64,000 nt of DNA from Heminiphilus faecis (GTDB lineage Bacteria; Bacteroidota; Bacteroidia; Bacteroidales; Muribaculaceae), in assembly GCF_008728965.1 (NCBI RefSeq), contig NZ_VSMC01000008.1, forward strand, positions 1 to 64,000, in the 5' to 3' direction. A model generated the notes under the pieces. It worked only from the letters and a program-made list of their open reading frames with translations, was not told the origin of the DNA and searched no databases. The position numbers were made by a program, and so were the translations under genes. Shown piece by piece: positions 27,415 to 37,049 of the stretch; the first letter of the stretch is position 1; each line of letters starts with the position of its first letter.

Positions 27415-28013
27415 TCCGGTCCTGTTCTCGCCTTATAGTATGCCTCTGTTCTATTTTTTCGATATGCTCCTGCTCCGATACGCAGCATATCGACAGAAAC
27501 CTCTGGGATGAAGAGACATCGACATACCATATACCGGCGGCTTCGCTAAAGATTTCCGTCGACAGCCTGAGCGACTGGATAGTGGCCGAGCCGGACAGTC
27601 TGCCTCCTAACGTAGAGTTCTGCGCAGTCAATGGCTCGACCGGAGCATGCGCCATGCTTCTACATCCCTACTTCAAGAATCGCTCGGCAGGAATACAAAC
27701 CCTGACCTCGTCAGACGTGGATTATTTTATCAAATCCATGGCTATTGACCAACAGAACAATTTCGTCGGGTCTTCATGCCTTAAAATGCGCTCCGGAGTG
27801 CATAACGGCACTCCTTACAAACAATTCAGGAAAGACCTGCGTCTATATGACTCGGCCAGCGGTGACACTTTAAACATATCATATTCAGGGTATCTGTTCA
27901 ACCGCAACCAATCAGTATACAGCCTCACCACCATAACACTGTCATCGGATTTTGACTCTATCGGCGAGGTCGCTCTTTTTGGCAATATATATACCAATAT
28001 ATCACACCGATGA
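27411..28013 (+). CDS. Lipoprotein of unknown function in the caspase cluster
   Basis: A 200-residue protein with a lipoprotein signal (FSICSC, Cys about 21). The mature part begins DTQHIDRNLWDEETSTYHIP and has several predicted beta strands, including LYDSASGDTLNISYSGYLFN and YSLTTITLSSDFDSIGEV. No domain is recognised. Start and stop overlap the neighbouring caspase and transglutaminase-like genes by four bases each, which argues that it is part of the same complex or pathway. It could be a membrane anchor or a substrate. Confidence 0.72.
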   Translation: MIRSCSRLIVCLCSIFSICSCSDTQHIDRNLWDEETSTYHIPAASLKISVDSLSDWIVAEPDSLPPNVEFCAVNGSTGACAMLLHPYFKNRSAGIQTLTSSDVDYFIKSMAIDQQNNFVGSSCLKMRSGVHNGTPYKQFRKDLRLYDSASGDTLNISYSGYLFNRNQSVYSLTTITLSSDFDSIGEVALFGNIYTNISHR

Positions 28014-29470
28014 AGCACTCGTGTCTGCGTATTTCCGCTGTCCTTTCAGTGATAGCTTTACAAGCCAATGTATCGGCACAAAGTTTTGCCGATAAATATA
28101 ACGATTTCCGAAATGAGGCCAGAAACCGACATCAGTCGTTTAAAGACGAGAGCAACCGGAAATATATCGAATTCCTGAAATACGCTTGGGACCGGTATGA
28201 AGGCAAAGCACCCATGCAAATGCCGAATGACGACACACCGGTGCCTCCGCAGCCATACAAAAACAATGACAGCGTGAAGCCGGTCTCCATCGCTCCGATT
28301 ATAGTAAATCCTCTTGATGACAACCCGCAGCCAAAACCCGTGGAACCCGTCAGGGAAACACCGTTGCACGACACACCTTATTTCACCACTGATTTCTACG
28401 GTATAGAATGCAGCGTAAGGCTTCCGGAAAACGCACGCCTTAAAGTAAACGCCAATTCATCTGACGCTATATCCGACGGATGGAAACGCTTATCAGGAGA
28501 AACCATGAATAATGCCATACGCGATTGTCTTGAGATAAGAATACGCCATAACCTGTGTGACTGGGCTTATCTGTCGTTTCTTGACAAATTATGTCATGAT
28601 TTTTGCTCCGACACAAACGGTGCGACATTGCTTACCGCCTTTATTTACTGCCGGTCGGGTTATCAGATGCGTCTGGCAAAAGATGCCACGAAACTATACC
28701 TGCTGTACAGCAGCCGCCATCAGATATATGGCAAACCGTATTTTGTGGTCGACGGCATATATTTCTATCCTCTGAACAGCACGTCATCCTCAATAAACAT
28801 CTGCAATGCCACTTTCAAGGGAGAAACACCTATGTCGCTATATATAGGCAAGGAGCAGCTGCTGGGCGAGCAATTGACCTCGAAGCGCAAGATCAAGTCG
28901 GGAAAATATCCGTCCGTGATTGCCGAATCCCAAATCCCTCAAAAACTGATCGACTTCTTCAACCGGTATCCTGCATCGGCCATTGACGGCAACCCCATGA
29001 CACGATGGGCCATGTATGCCAACACGCCATTGGCGTCTTCAACAAAAGAAATCCTTTATCCTTCGCTCAAAGAAGCTATCAGAGATTGCGATGAAGCTAC
29101 ATCGGCCAATAAACTGCTGGACTGGGTACAGACCGGTTTCGTATACGAATATGACGACAAGGTGTGGGGGCAGGACAGAGCTTTCTTTGCAGAGGAAAGC
29201 CTGTATTATCCATATTGCGACTGTGAAGACAGAGCCATACTCTTTTCACGGCTTGTAAGAGACCTCCTTGATCTTGATGTAGCCCTTGTATACTACCCCG
29301 GTCACCTTGCCACAGCGGTAAAGTTCAACGAGAGTGTAGGCGGCGATGCCATGATAATCGGTGAAGAGAAGTTTATTGTATGCGACCCGACTTATATAGG
29401 AGCGCCTGTCGGAGCACAGATGCCGGGCCTGAAGCACGACAAAGTCCAAGCCATAGTATTGGAAAGATAG
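28010..29470 (+). CDS. Transglutaminase-like exported protein
   Basis: A 486-residue protein with a signal peptide (about 1-23), a charged helix and Pro-rich linker (to about 120), a middle beta-rich domain and a C-terminal transglutaminase-like fold. The likely triad is Cys405 in CDCEDRAILFSRLVRDLL, His432 in PGHLATAVKF and Asp459 in FIVCDPTYIGAPVG. Members of this fold act as proteases, amidases or cross-linking enzymes. Being last in the ATGA-linked series after the caspase and lipoprotein, it probably acts with them outside the cytoplasm. Whether it cuts or joins peptides cannot be told from sequence. Confidence 0.82.
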   Translation: MKHSCLRISAVLSVIALQANVSAQSFADKYNDFRNEARNRHQSFKDESNRKYIEFLKYAWDRYEGKAPMQMPNDDTPVPPQPYKNNDSVKPVSIAPIIVNPLDDNPQPKPVEPVRETPLHDTPYFTTDFYGIECSVRLPENARLKVNANSSDAISDGWKRLSGETMNNAIRDCLEIRIRHNLCDWAYLSFLDKLCHDFCSDTNGATLLTAFIYCRSGYQMRLAKDATKLYLLYSSRHQIYGKPYFVVDGIYFYPLNSTSSSINICNATFKGETPMSLYIGKEQLLGEQLTSKRKIKSGKYPSVIAESQIPQKLIDFFNRYPASAIDGNPMTRWAMYANTPLASSTKEILYPSLKEAIRDCDEATSANKLLDWVQTGFVYEYDDKVWGQDRAFFAEESLYYPYCDCEDRAILFSRLVRDLLDLDVALVYYPGHLATAVKFNESVGGDAMIIGEEKFIVCDPTYIGAPVGAQMPGLKHDKVQAIVLER

Positions 29471-29488
29471 CGCTGTAGACAAAACGGA

Positions 29489-29522
29489 TACGCGGCGCTA
29501 TCCTCACGGAGGGCGCCGCGTA
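29489..29522 (+). terminator. GC-rich hairpin after the transglutaminase-like gene
   Basis: TACGCGGCGC pairs perfectly with GCGCCGCGTA, 18 bases after the stop. No T tract follows, so it is a weak intrinsic terminator or a 3' stabilising stem. Confidence 0.5.
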
Positions 29523-29686
29523 CTGTATAAAACAATAGCTTTAAGAATAAAATAGATTACTCCGGTCAAGCCGGTTTTATATTTAATTCGTATAATTATC
29601 TGGATGCAAAATTACTTCAACGGGCCAAACCTTACCATACCGAAAAACAAGTATTTTGAGGTCCCCGGCTGCAACCTGCGTAATCA

Positions 29687-30349
29687 TTATTGATTATCGG
29701 AGCGCATAATCCTGAACTCGGAACCCGTATATATGAACTCCAGAACCCCGGCGGCACAGAGCCTGACTATTATCTCTTCGGCCGCGGCCCGGCTTATATG
29801 GGCGCCGCGCATGTAGTCCTCGACTGTCGTCATCGACCATTCGTCAAGATAATTAAGCAGCGCCGCCTCCGCCTCGGAGAGCGACAGCACAAGCCCCTCA
29901 TCGGCAGCCATACGCCTCCATGCCTTGACCATTACGGGATGGGCCGCAATATTTTCATCCTTAACACGGTAATAGGCACGCATAGTACCGTCGGGTTCGC
30001 GAGAATACACCGGACGCTTCGAAGCCTTCGCAATATCCACACGCAGCACCACGGCCCCTCCGTCGACGGTAAAAGCCGATACTTTCACATCCTGCGGCGG
30101 CCGGCAATACATCTGCGCGGCCTGTTCGACGACAAATATATCCTCCTCGTTGCGTATACCGGCTATACGCCCGTTATCCTTAACTCCCACAAGAAGACGG
30201 CCGCCGTCATTGTTGGCAAAAGCCGATATAGAGCGAGCAATTTTCGCCGCATCCGTTATGGCAAACTTGAAGTCCTGATGTTCATGCTCGCCCTCGCTAA
30301 TAAGGTTATGTATATAGAATGTGCCCTTTATCGCCTTCAGGTCTTTCAT
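29687..30349 (-). CDS. Schlafen AlbA_2-domain putative nucleic-acid-binding protein
   Basis: A 220-residue protein with an N-terminal AlbA_2/Schlafen-type domain (about 1-135): the motif EGEHEHQDFKFAI, then SISAFANNDGGRLLVGVKDN and a later KRPVYSREPDGTMRAYYRV. The C-terminal half contains a winged-helix-like region (LLNYLDEWSMTTVEDYMRGA) of the kind often found after AlbA_2 in regulators. I start it at the ATG at 30349, which overlaps the luxS stop as ATGA; a start 11 codons earlier is also open. It is translationally coupled to luxS, which is unusual. DNA or RNA binding is inferred from the family only. Confidence 0.78.
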   Translation of the reverse strand: MKDLKAIKGTFYIHNLISEGEHEHQDFKFAITDAAKIARSISAFANNDGGRLLVGVKDNGRIAGIRNEEDIFVVEQAAQMYCRPPQDVKVSAFTVDGGAVVLRVDIAKASKRPVYSREPDGTMRAYYRVKDENIAAHPVMVKAWRRMAADEGLVLSLSEAEAALLNYLDEWSMTTVEDYMRGAHISRAAAEEIIVRLCAAGVLEFIYTGSEFRIMRSDNQ

Positions 30350-30828
30350 TGCGGATACACCAGTTGCTGCGGCGTTATACATTCAAGCACCTCATGCAGA
30401 TAGCGTCGTGCGGCATCGCAGGCCCCGTCAAGGTCCATGTAAGAATAGTTGCCGCAGTCGCGCGGAGTGGCTCCGGGTATTTCGCCCTCAAAATCAGCGA
30501 TAAACCGGAAAGTCTCACATAGCAGCGGCACAACATCGCCGCTCTCATAGTCACCGCTCAACAGCAGGTAGTTGCCTGTAAGACAGCCCATCGGCCCCCA
30601 GTATATCACTTTGTCGCGCCACACTGGATGATTGCGCAGATAAGTGGCGGCAAGATGCTCTATGGCATGCAGTGCGCGTCCGCTCAATGGCGGCTGACGG
30701 TTGGGCTCAGTCATGCGCACGTCAAAAGTCGTTATGACATCGCCCGAAGGTGTGACATCCTTGCGTGATACATATACGCCACGCAACAGCGTGATATGAT
30801 TGACGGTAAAACTCGCTATTTTTTCCAT
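30346..30828 (-). CDS. luxS: S-ribosylhomocysteine lyase
   Basis: Cleaves S-ribosylhomocysteine into homocysteine and the precursor of autoinducer-2. The 160 residues include the metal-binding HAIEH motif (about residues 52-56), the GPMGCLTGNY segment with the active-site Cys, and RDCGNY with the third ligand. It follows mtnN, its upstream enzyme, by 29 bp, completing adenosylhomocysteine recycling to feed MetH. The role in signalling versus recycling cannot be separated here. Confidence 0.95.
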   Translation of the reverse strand: MEKIASFTVNHITLLRGVYVSRKDVTPSGDVITTFDVRMTEPNRQPPLSGRALHAIEHLAATYLRNHPVWRDKVIYWGPMGCLTGNYLLLSGDYESGDVVPLLCETFRFIADFEGEIPGATPRDCGNYSYMDLDGACDAARRYLHEVLECITPQQLVYPQ

Positions 30829-30857
30829 AAATCCTTATTGTCATATTCAAATTCAGG

Positions 30858-31535
30858 CTAAAGCGCCTCGATAAGCTGAGTGAGCACATGGAATGTCTGA
30901 AGCGGAGCATCATCCCAGAAGTGCTGGTACTGCGACGTATTGTCGGCCTCACCCGGAGTGTCGCTGACAACGCGTATGCTTGTAAACGGCACGCCCTTTA
31001 TGTGGCAAACCTGCGCTATGGCAGCCGACTCCATGTCCACGGCAAGCACATCGTGATAAAGTGTTTTAATGCGAGCCAGTTCGCCGGCATTGTCTACAAA
31101 CTGGTCACCAGAGGCAATAAGTCCTTTCTTGACATGGCCCGATTCATCAATCTTCGCAAGCACCTCGGCCGGAGCCTCGAAGTACATGGGCATACCCTGT
31201 ATGCGGCCGCGCTCGGCACAGGGTCCGCACCATACGTCATGATAAGCCACCCGATCGCCTACAACCACATCAAGTATCTTGGCTTCAGAACCGGTACCGC
31301 CTGCTACTCCGGAGTTTATGACAATATCAGGATGAAAGGCCTCAATCAGCGCAAACGCGCCCACCGCGGCATTTACCTTGCCGATGCCACACTGCATCAC
31401 GGCCACCTCCTTGCCGGCCATGAGTCCTTCATAATATGAAAAGCCGTTGGCCGATGACACTTCCTTACACGAATTTATAAGAGGCAACAACAGATTAAGT
31501 TCCTTCGTCATTGCCACAATTATGGCTATCTTCAT
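30858..31535 (-). CDS. mtnN: 5'-methylthioadenosine/S-adenosylhomocysteine nucleosidase
   Basis: Splits adenine from S-adenosylhomocysteine and methylthioadenosine. The 225 residues show the nucleoside phosphorylase-like fold with IAIIVAMTKELNLLL at the N-terminus, NSGVAGGTG, SGDQFV, VDMESAAIAQVC (catalytic and ribose-binding Met-Glu) and RVVSDTPGEAD. Its product S-ribosylhomocysteine is the substrate of the adjacent LuxS. The two genes form a minus-strand operon with the Schlafen-like gene at the end. Confidence 0.95.
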   Translation of the reverse strand: MKIAIIVAMTKELNLLLPLINSCKEVSSANGFSYYEGLMAGKEVAVMQCGIGKVNAAVGAFALIEAFHPDIVINSGVAGGTGSEAKILDVVVGDRVAYHDVWCGPCAERGRIQGMPMYFEAPAEVLAKIDESGHVKKGLIASGDQFVDNAGELARIKTLYHDVLAVDMESAAIAQVCHIKGVPFTSIRVVSDTPGEADNTSQYQHFWDDAPLQTFHVLTQLIEAL

Positions 31536-31598
31536 TGTCTGTATTTTATATGGAGCGCTAAGTTACGAATTTTTTTCAAGACAGTAAGACATAAACCA

Positions 31599-31634
31599 AG
31601 ACCTCTGCCGAAATATGACTATCGGCAGAGGTCT
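31599..31634 (-). terminator. Hairpin downstream of rubredoxin
   Basis: ACCTCTGCCGA and TCGGCAGAGGT, extended by AG and CT, form a perfect stem of about 13 bp between the rubredoxin stop and mtnN. The U tract on the minus strand is weak. Confidence 0.6.
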
Positions 31635-31664
31635 GTATTTAAGAACGGGATGAGAATCAGACCG

Positions 31665-31829
31665 TCATTCGTCAACAGGACTGAATTGATCCTTTCCGAC
31701 ACCGCATACGGGGCATACCCAATCGTCGGGTATATCTTCAAAAGCGGTTCCGGGAGCTATGCCTCCCTCGGGGTCACCTGTTGCCGGATCATATACCCAG
31801 TCACATACGTCACATACATACTTCTTCAT
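31665..31829 (-). CDS. Rubredoxin
   Basis: A 54-residue one-iron electron carrier, too short for most automatic gene calling. The two Cys pairs that hold the iron are intact: [12 protein letters not shown] near the N-terminus and [13 protein letters not shown] near the C-terminus, with the usual aromatic core residues and [11 protein letters not shown]. It starts at ATG 31829 and lies 11 bp downstream of the DUF488 stop, so the pair may share a transcript. In anaerobes rubredoxin often passes electrons to oxygen- or peroxide-reducing enzymes; no such partner is adjacent here. Confidence 0.95.
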   Translation of the reverse strand: MKKYVCDVCDWVYDPATGDPEGGIAPGTAFEDIPDDWVCPVCGVGKDQFSPVDE

Positions 31830-31840
31830 AATCAGTAATT

Positions 31841-32191
31841 TTATTTAGTTAATAAATCATATACTACTATGGCATTGTTGTGCAGCTCGTCGTGTGACGA
31901 ATAAACAAGCGTCACCACCGGTTTCTGCGCCAACAGATGACGAAGAGCGTTAAACGAAGAATTATCATTCAATTCAGCGGTGTAACGCCGTTCAAATTCA
32001 GTCCAACGTTTTTCGGGGTCGGCATGAAACCACTCACGAAGTTCAGAAGAAGGAGCGATATCCTTGTCCCATAAGTCGTAATGAAATGTCTCGTGCGAAA
32101 GACCTCTTGGCCATAAACGATCTATATACACCCGAAAACCGTCACCGTCAGATGACGGTTCATAAGCTCTTTTCAATCGATATTGCGTCAT
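31841..32191 (-). CDS. DUF488 family protein
   Basis: A 116-residue protein of the DUF488 family. Typical motifs are present: [28 protein letters not shown] and [18 protein letters not shown]. The family has conserved Tyr, Arg and His residues and is sometimes described as having a HTH-like or nuclease-like fold, but its function is not settled. I start it at the ATG before [11 protein letters not shown], which matches the family N-terminus; earlier ATG and GTG codons at 32206 and 32221 are possible. Rubredoxin follows closely. Confidence 0.85.
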   Translation of the reverse strand: MTQYRLKRAYEPSSDGDGFRVYIDRLWPRGLSHETFHYDLWDKDIAPSSELREWFHADPEKRWTEFERRYTAELNDNSSFNALRHLLAQKPVVTLVYSSHDELHNNAIVVYDLLTK

Positions 32192-32245
32192 AGTCAAAAC
32201 TTTCATTTTAACATATAACACATTTATCTTATTACTGTTCAGGAG

Positions 32246-32281
32246 TCATTGACAATTCTTCGTCATCAGAATTGTCAATGA
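32246..32281. repeat. 14-bp perfect inverted repeat
   Basis: TCATTGACAATTCT and AGAATTGTCAATGA separated by eight bases, between DUF488 and the SusD terminator. No T tract adjoins it on either strand. It overlaps a 21-codon minus-strand frame that I do not consider a gene. Confidence 0.55.
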
Positions 32282-32312
32282 ACCACGCATAAGCCATAGC
32301 TACCTAAAACGG

Positions 32313-32343
32313 AAGTGGCATCTATATCACATAGATGCCACTT
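32313..32343 (-). terminator. Terminator of the SusC/SusD operon
   Basis: AAGTGGCATCTAT and ATAGATGCCACTT pair perfectly (13 bp) around a five-base loop, followed on the minus strand by CCGTTTTAGG. It lies about 60 bp after the susD stop. Confidence 0.75.
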
Positions 32344-32404
32344 CATGCTTACATTTCAGGACTGTCAATACCGCCCTTTTAAACCTAAATTAATCCCTTA
32401 AACA

Positions 32405-34036
32405 TTAATATCCCTGATTTTGATGTAGCTTACTGTTAGTCAGCAGCACCTTATTTGGTATCGGATATAAATTCTTGTCAGCGTCACTCCTGTCGTGAGA
32501 GAACCATGACTTTGTTGTAAATGCGTTGAAACGTATCATATCCTGACGACGACGTCCTTCCTGACAGAATTCCCATCCAAGTTCATCAAGAAATCGTCCA
32601 TAAACAATGTCGGCTCCACCTTCATTAGTGATTGTATACTCATCGCAGCGTCCATATTCATACACACTGCCGCCCCGGAGCTGCTCGTCTGTCACAATTG
32701 CCTTTTCCGGCTTTTCCGGAAATGCTCGCGAGCGGACCATCGTGACAAGTTCTCCCGCGCCGGGTTTACCGTCACGCATAAGAGCCTCCGCCTTCATCAT
32801 AAGAATATCGGCATAACGGAACAGCGGAAAGTCATTGCTCAGACGATTCGTTATACCATGGGCATACTCAAACTTTCCCCACCGGAAACCGTCATCAACA
32901 TCAAACGCATCAATTGACGGGACTTCCACTTCATAAACAAGAGGTTTGCCATCAGAACTTCGCAGCAAGACATTTCCCGATGCATCATATTGCTGACCCT
33001 GAATATACCACTCTGCAAGTCGTTTGTCATCAGGATCAAATGATTTTATAAACTGCGGTATAGCGCATACGCCACCCCACGGACGGTCGGTAAAACCATA
33101 AGTTGCCTGATTTTCCGGGGCAAGTGTATAAAGGTGAAAATCAAAGGCATTCCAGTCTGTCACATATATCTCATCAAAAGGCAGTGCGAAAATAATCTCT
33201 TTTGAATTTTCATTGGCAGTGATAAAAGGAGCGTTTACATCTGCCTCAAGTCCATAATCGCCGCTGGCCTCAGCATGTGCTATAACGGCATTGCAATGAG
33301 TCACGCACTCATTCCACATCGCCTGTCCTGTCCAGACTTCCGCATTAAGATACATCTTGGCGAGAAGAGTATGGGCGGCCCATTTGTTGAAACGGGCATA
33401 ATAATAACCGCGAGCCTCTTCCGAGAGTAACGGCAGATTGTCATTTACCTCACTGACAATAAAGTCAAACACCTGCTTACGCGTAGACTGCTCAGGTAAA
33501 TCGACATTTTTGAAATCGGTTATAACAGGCACATTACCGTAAAGGTCAATAAGCACATAATAGTACGATGCACGAAGTACTTTAAGTTCGGCTATCAGGC
33601 GTTGACGTGCGTCACCTTGAATATCTATAACATTGTCCTCGATCTGCGAAAGCACCCTGTTACATGCCGTAACGCCATTGAAAGTCCTTTCCCAGCCAAC
33701 GAGCACACCTTCATCCTCAGTAGTCCATGTGTGCTGATGCCAACGTTTGTAAATATAGCCGTCAACCCATCCGATACCTAATCGGGCAGGTATCACGTCT
33801 TGGTCAGCCGATAATTCCTGCGACCTGAGCACTCCCTGCCACAGCAACATCGTCTCTCTCCACGGGATGTATGCGGCATTTACCAGATAACTTATATCGG
33901 CCTCGGTCTTGGGTATATATTGCGATGACACTACCGAACCAAAACTGTCATCTTTCAAGTCAGTGCATGATACCGATGCCAGCATCACAATCATGCCAAT
34001 GATATAATTAAGTATATTATGTATTTTCATCTTCAT
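32405..34036 (-). CDS. SusD/RagB-family nutrient-binding outer-membrane lipoprotein
   Basis: Surface-exposed glycan- or peptide-binding lid that works with a SusC-type transporter. It has 543 residues with a lipoprotein signal (LASVSC, Cys about 24), the SusD N-terminal helical TPR-like region, VTACNRVLSQIEDN, the RASYYYVLIDLYGNVPVITD segment, FPLFRYADILMMKAEALMRDG and a C-terminal ELGWEFCQEGRRRQDMIRF that are typical of the family. It follows the SusC gene by 14 bp. The substrate cannot be told; no dedicated hydrolase adjoins it, though a GH2 enzyme is about 2 kb away on the same strand. Confidence 0.93.
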   Translation of the reverse strand: MKMKIHNILNYIIGMIVMLASVSCTDLKDDSFGSVVSSQYIPKTEADISYLVNAAYIPWRETMLLWQGVLRSQELSADQDVIPARLGIGWVDGYIYKRWHQHTWTTEDEGVLVGWERTFNGVTACNRVLSQIEDNVIDIQGDARQRLIAELKVLRASYYYVLIDLYGNVPVITDFKNVDLPEQSTRKQVFDFIVSEVNDNLPLLSEEARGYYYARFNKWAAHTLLAKMYLNAEVWTGQAMWNECVTHCNAVIAHAEASGDYGLEADVNAPFITANENSKEIIFALPFDEIYVTDWNAFDFHLYTLAPENQATYGFTDRPWGGVCAIPQFIKSFDPDDKRLAEWYIQGQQYDASGNVLLRSSDGKPLVYEVEVPSIDAFDVDDGFRWGKFEYAHGITNRLSNDFPLFRYADILMMKAEALMRDGKPGAGELVTMVRSRAFPEKPEKAIVTDEQLRGGSVYEYGRCDEYTITNEGGADIVYGRFLDELGWEFCQEGRRRQDMIRFNAFTTKSWFSHDRSDADKNLYPIPNKVLLTNSKLHQNQGY

Positions 34037-34050
34037 TTTAATTTATCAAG

Positions 34051-37007
34051 TTAGAAACTTACATTGACTCCTATTGTATAAGAGCGTACCTGTGGATAAC
34101 GGTCACGAGTATCATAGCCGGGAGTCAGACCATCTGTGGACACTTCAGGATCTATACCTTTGTATTTTGTAAATGTAAATGCATTCAATACGGATGCATA
34201 TATACGCAACGACTTGACGTATTTACCTATCTCACCGAAAGAATATCCGAGCGTTATATTGTCGATCTTCCAATAGTCGCCATCCTCAACATAATAACTG
34301 TTAAACTCAGGTTCTACTTCCTTGCTCAGAGTGTGCTTGCCGAATACGGGATCGAATACCGACTTCAGGCGGTTTTCGAAACGGCTGTTCTTAGTATTTT
34401 CATAATTAAGACGCGCGCCGTTGATGACTTGAAAATCAAATGCGCCACGCATCGTCACATTGAGGTCCCAGCGACGGTAGCGTAATGTATTGTTCCATCC
34501 GGCATACCATCGCGGCAAACCATTGCCTATCACATGCTTGTCTTCGGGAGCATGAGTGAAATCTTTGTAGTTTACAAGGTCACCGTTGCGGTCTTCGTAA
34601 ATCCATCGTCCCTCGTCGTCCACATCTACGACTTTGAAACCATAGAAGTTGCCTATACTCTCTCCTACCTGTACACGATGAGACGAAGCGACCTGTCCTG
34701 AATATTCAACCGTACCGGTGTCAAAGAAATCATACTCAGTTTTAAATATGCTACCCGACAGACTCTTCAATTTATTGGAATTAACGGAGAAACTTGCCGT
34801 AGTGGTCCACTCAAAGTCGTGAAGCTGAATTGGTATAACATTTACAAGGACTTCAAGGCCACGATTTTCCATTGTACCTCCGTTAGCGGTAGTGACATTA
34901 TACAAATTAGGGGGCGTGGGCACAGAATAGTCATATATCAGGCCGTCTATGCGACGGTTATAGAAGTCGACAGAACCACTGACGCGATTGTTCCACGACA
35001 CAAAATCAATCCCCGCATTAAACTCTTTCTTTTCCTCCCACTTCAAGTCAGGGTTAGGATTGGACGCAGGTACGATGGTCTGTATCCATTGTCCGTCAAA
35101 ATAAGCGTACGAACCATAACGAAGCATCGCCACACCAAGAAACGATGCGCGTGGTTGTGAACCGGTAACTCCATAACCTACACGAAGTTTGAGATCGTCA
35201 AATAGCTTTTGAGCCTGCATGAACTTTTCTTGAGTGATGCGCCAGCCGACCGATACAGAAGGAAACAATCCCCAAGCATTGTCTGTACCCCATAACTGAC
35301 TTGCGCCTTCATAACGAAGCGCAGCCATAAGAAGATAACGGTTGTCATAAGAATAGGTCGCTCGTCCAAAGAAACCAATAAGATTGGTTATCGACTTATT
35401 TGACCCGACATTAGCTTTACCGTTTTTGAGTGCGGAGCCTATGCCGATATTATGCCATCCGCCGAAATTATCATCCTGAAAACCCCAATTGTCTATCCAG
35501 ATACCTTCATAATCATTTTCATTATAGCTATAACCGCCAAGTACGGTAAATTTATTGGCACCAAACGAACCGTCATACTGAGCAGTGACTTCAAGCAGTT
35601 TTTCAATTGATATCGACGAACCCACAGAGGACCAGCCGTTATAACCGTCACGACGGGCTGAGATATGATTAAGAGTCTCACTATACCCTCTGTTGGAAGT
35701 GAAACGACTGTATGAATAGTTAGCTTGCAATGTCACATCTCGCACAGGATTGTATGTAACACCGGCAATCCACTGAAAATGAGTATTTTTAACATCGCCA
35801 TCACACTCGGTCAGCAAAGCTACCGGATTTTCGTACTCAAACTTGCTCAGATTCTCATACCACGTGCCATCTTCGTTGCGTACCGGCTCGGTAGGATTAC
35901 GGCGAGTGGCCTGACTGTATGCGACTCCGCGGAAACTTCCGCCGTTAACTGTCGACTCGCGCCAGTCAGAGCGTCCAAGCAGACCGAGACGCAGACGTAC
36001 CTTGTCATCAAACAACCTCTGCGTAACCTCTATACGGGCACGAAGGTTCTCGAAATTAGAACGCTTCATTATACCCTGACGGGAGGCATAATTAAGATTG
36101 GCCACGTAATTGGAGCGGCTTGTGCCTCCGGTGAGTGAGACATTATGCACATGGCTTACAGGAGTACGGGTTATCTCATCAACCCAATCGGTATCGTAGC
36201 CATAGTCATAGTCAGGGTAAAGCTGAGCAAACTCAGCGGCGCTGAGCATTTCATGCTTTCTTGAAATCTTGGATGTGCTTATATATCCGCTATAGTCAAC
36301 CTTGAGCATCTCTGCTCCCCGGGCCTGTTTGGTAGTTATAAGTATAACTCCGTTGGTGCCGCGCGTACCATAAATAGCGGCGGCAGAACCGTCTTTCAGC
36401 ACATCAATACTCTCCACATCTTCAGGTGCCACCGTATTAAAGTCACCCGGTACTCCATCAATAAGTATAAGAGGTGCTGTATTGGCACCTCCTATCGTAC
36501 TGGTGCCACGCAAACGTATCTGCGTATTGCCTGTCGGATCCCCTGAAGGATTGGTAATAGAAAGGCCGGCAACTTTGCCTTGAATGAGCTGTCCTATATC
36601 TTTTACAGCTCCTTTAACAAAATTTTCCGCTTTGACACTTGCAACAGAACTTGTAACATCAGATTTACGCTGTGTACCATAGCCGATTACAACGACTTCT
36701 TCAAGATTTTTGCTGTCTTCAACCAGTTTGATGACAAGCGGATCAGCGGATTTTAAGGTTATGCGCTGAGAAACATAGCCTATATAGCTTATTTTAAGAG
36801 ACTTACCGCTAACGGGGGGGGTAATGTCAACGAAAACAGGCCATTAATATCGGTTGAGGTACCGATTGACATTCCATCTACCATTACTGTTACTCCGGGC
36901 AGCGGCTCACCCGACCCAGCATCCACGACCTCACCTTTTAAACTTTGTTGAGCATATGATGACAACGCAATGCTCAACGAAAACAGAAGTTGATACAATT
37001 TTTTCAT
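34051..37007 (-). pseudogene. SusC/RagA-family TonB-linked transporter, frameshifted at a C8 run
   Basis: TonB-dependent outer-membrane transporter, about 986 residues if the frame is restored. The first frame (37007 to about 36792) holds the signal peptide and a carboxypeptidase-regulatory-like domain (SLKGEVVDAGSGEPLPGVTV), then goes out of frame at a run of eight C on the coding strand (36814-36821). Reading resumes one frame over as VSGKSLKISYIGYVSQR and continues open through the plug (LEEVVVIGYGTQRKSDVTSS, LILIDGVPGDFNTVAPEDVE) and the complete barrel to a C-terminal TIGVNVSF. Nine or six C would repair it. This may be slipped-strand phase variation or an assembly error; the rest of the gene shows no decay. 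Confidence 0.85.
36814..36821. repeat. Homopolymer run of eight G/C inside the susC-type gene
   Basis: Eight G on the plus strand, eight C in the coding strand, in codons just after the carboxypeptidase-regulatory-like domain. It is the point where the SusC reading frame changes. Confidence 0.9.
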
Positions 37008-37049
37008 GTACGAATTTTTAGGTTAAAAATTTAAAATGATTGTGATATG

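Noticed and set aside
32232-32297. A 21-codon minus-strand frame (MAYAWFIDNSDDEELSMTPE...) before DUF488
   Set aside because: It overlaps a 14-bp inverted repeat, lacks a ribosome-binding context and has no recognisable similarity; it may be a remnant, but I cannot support it as a gene.
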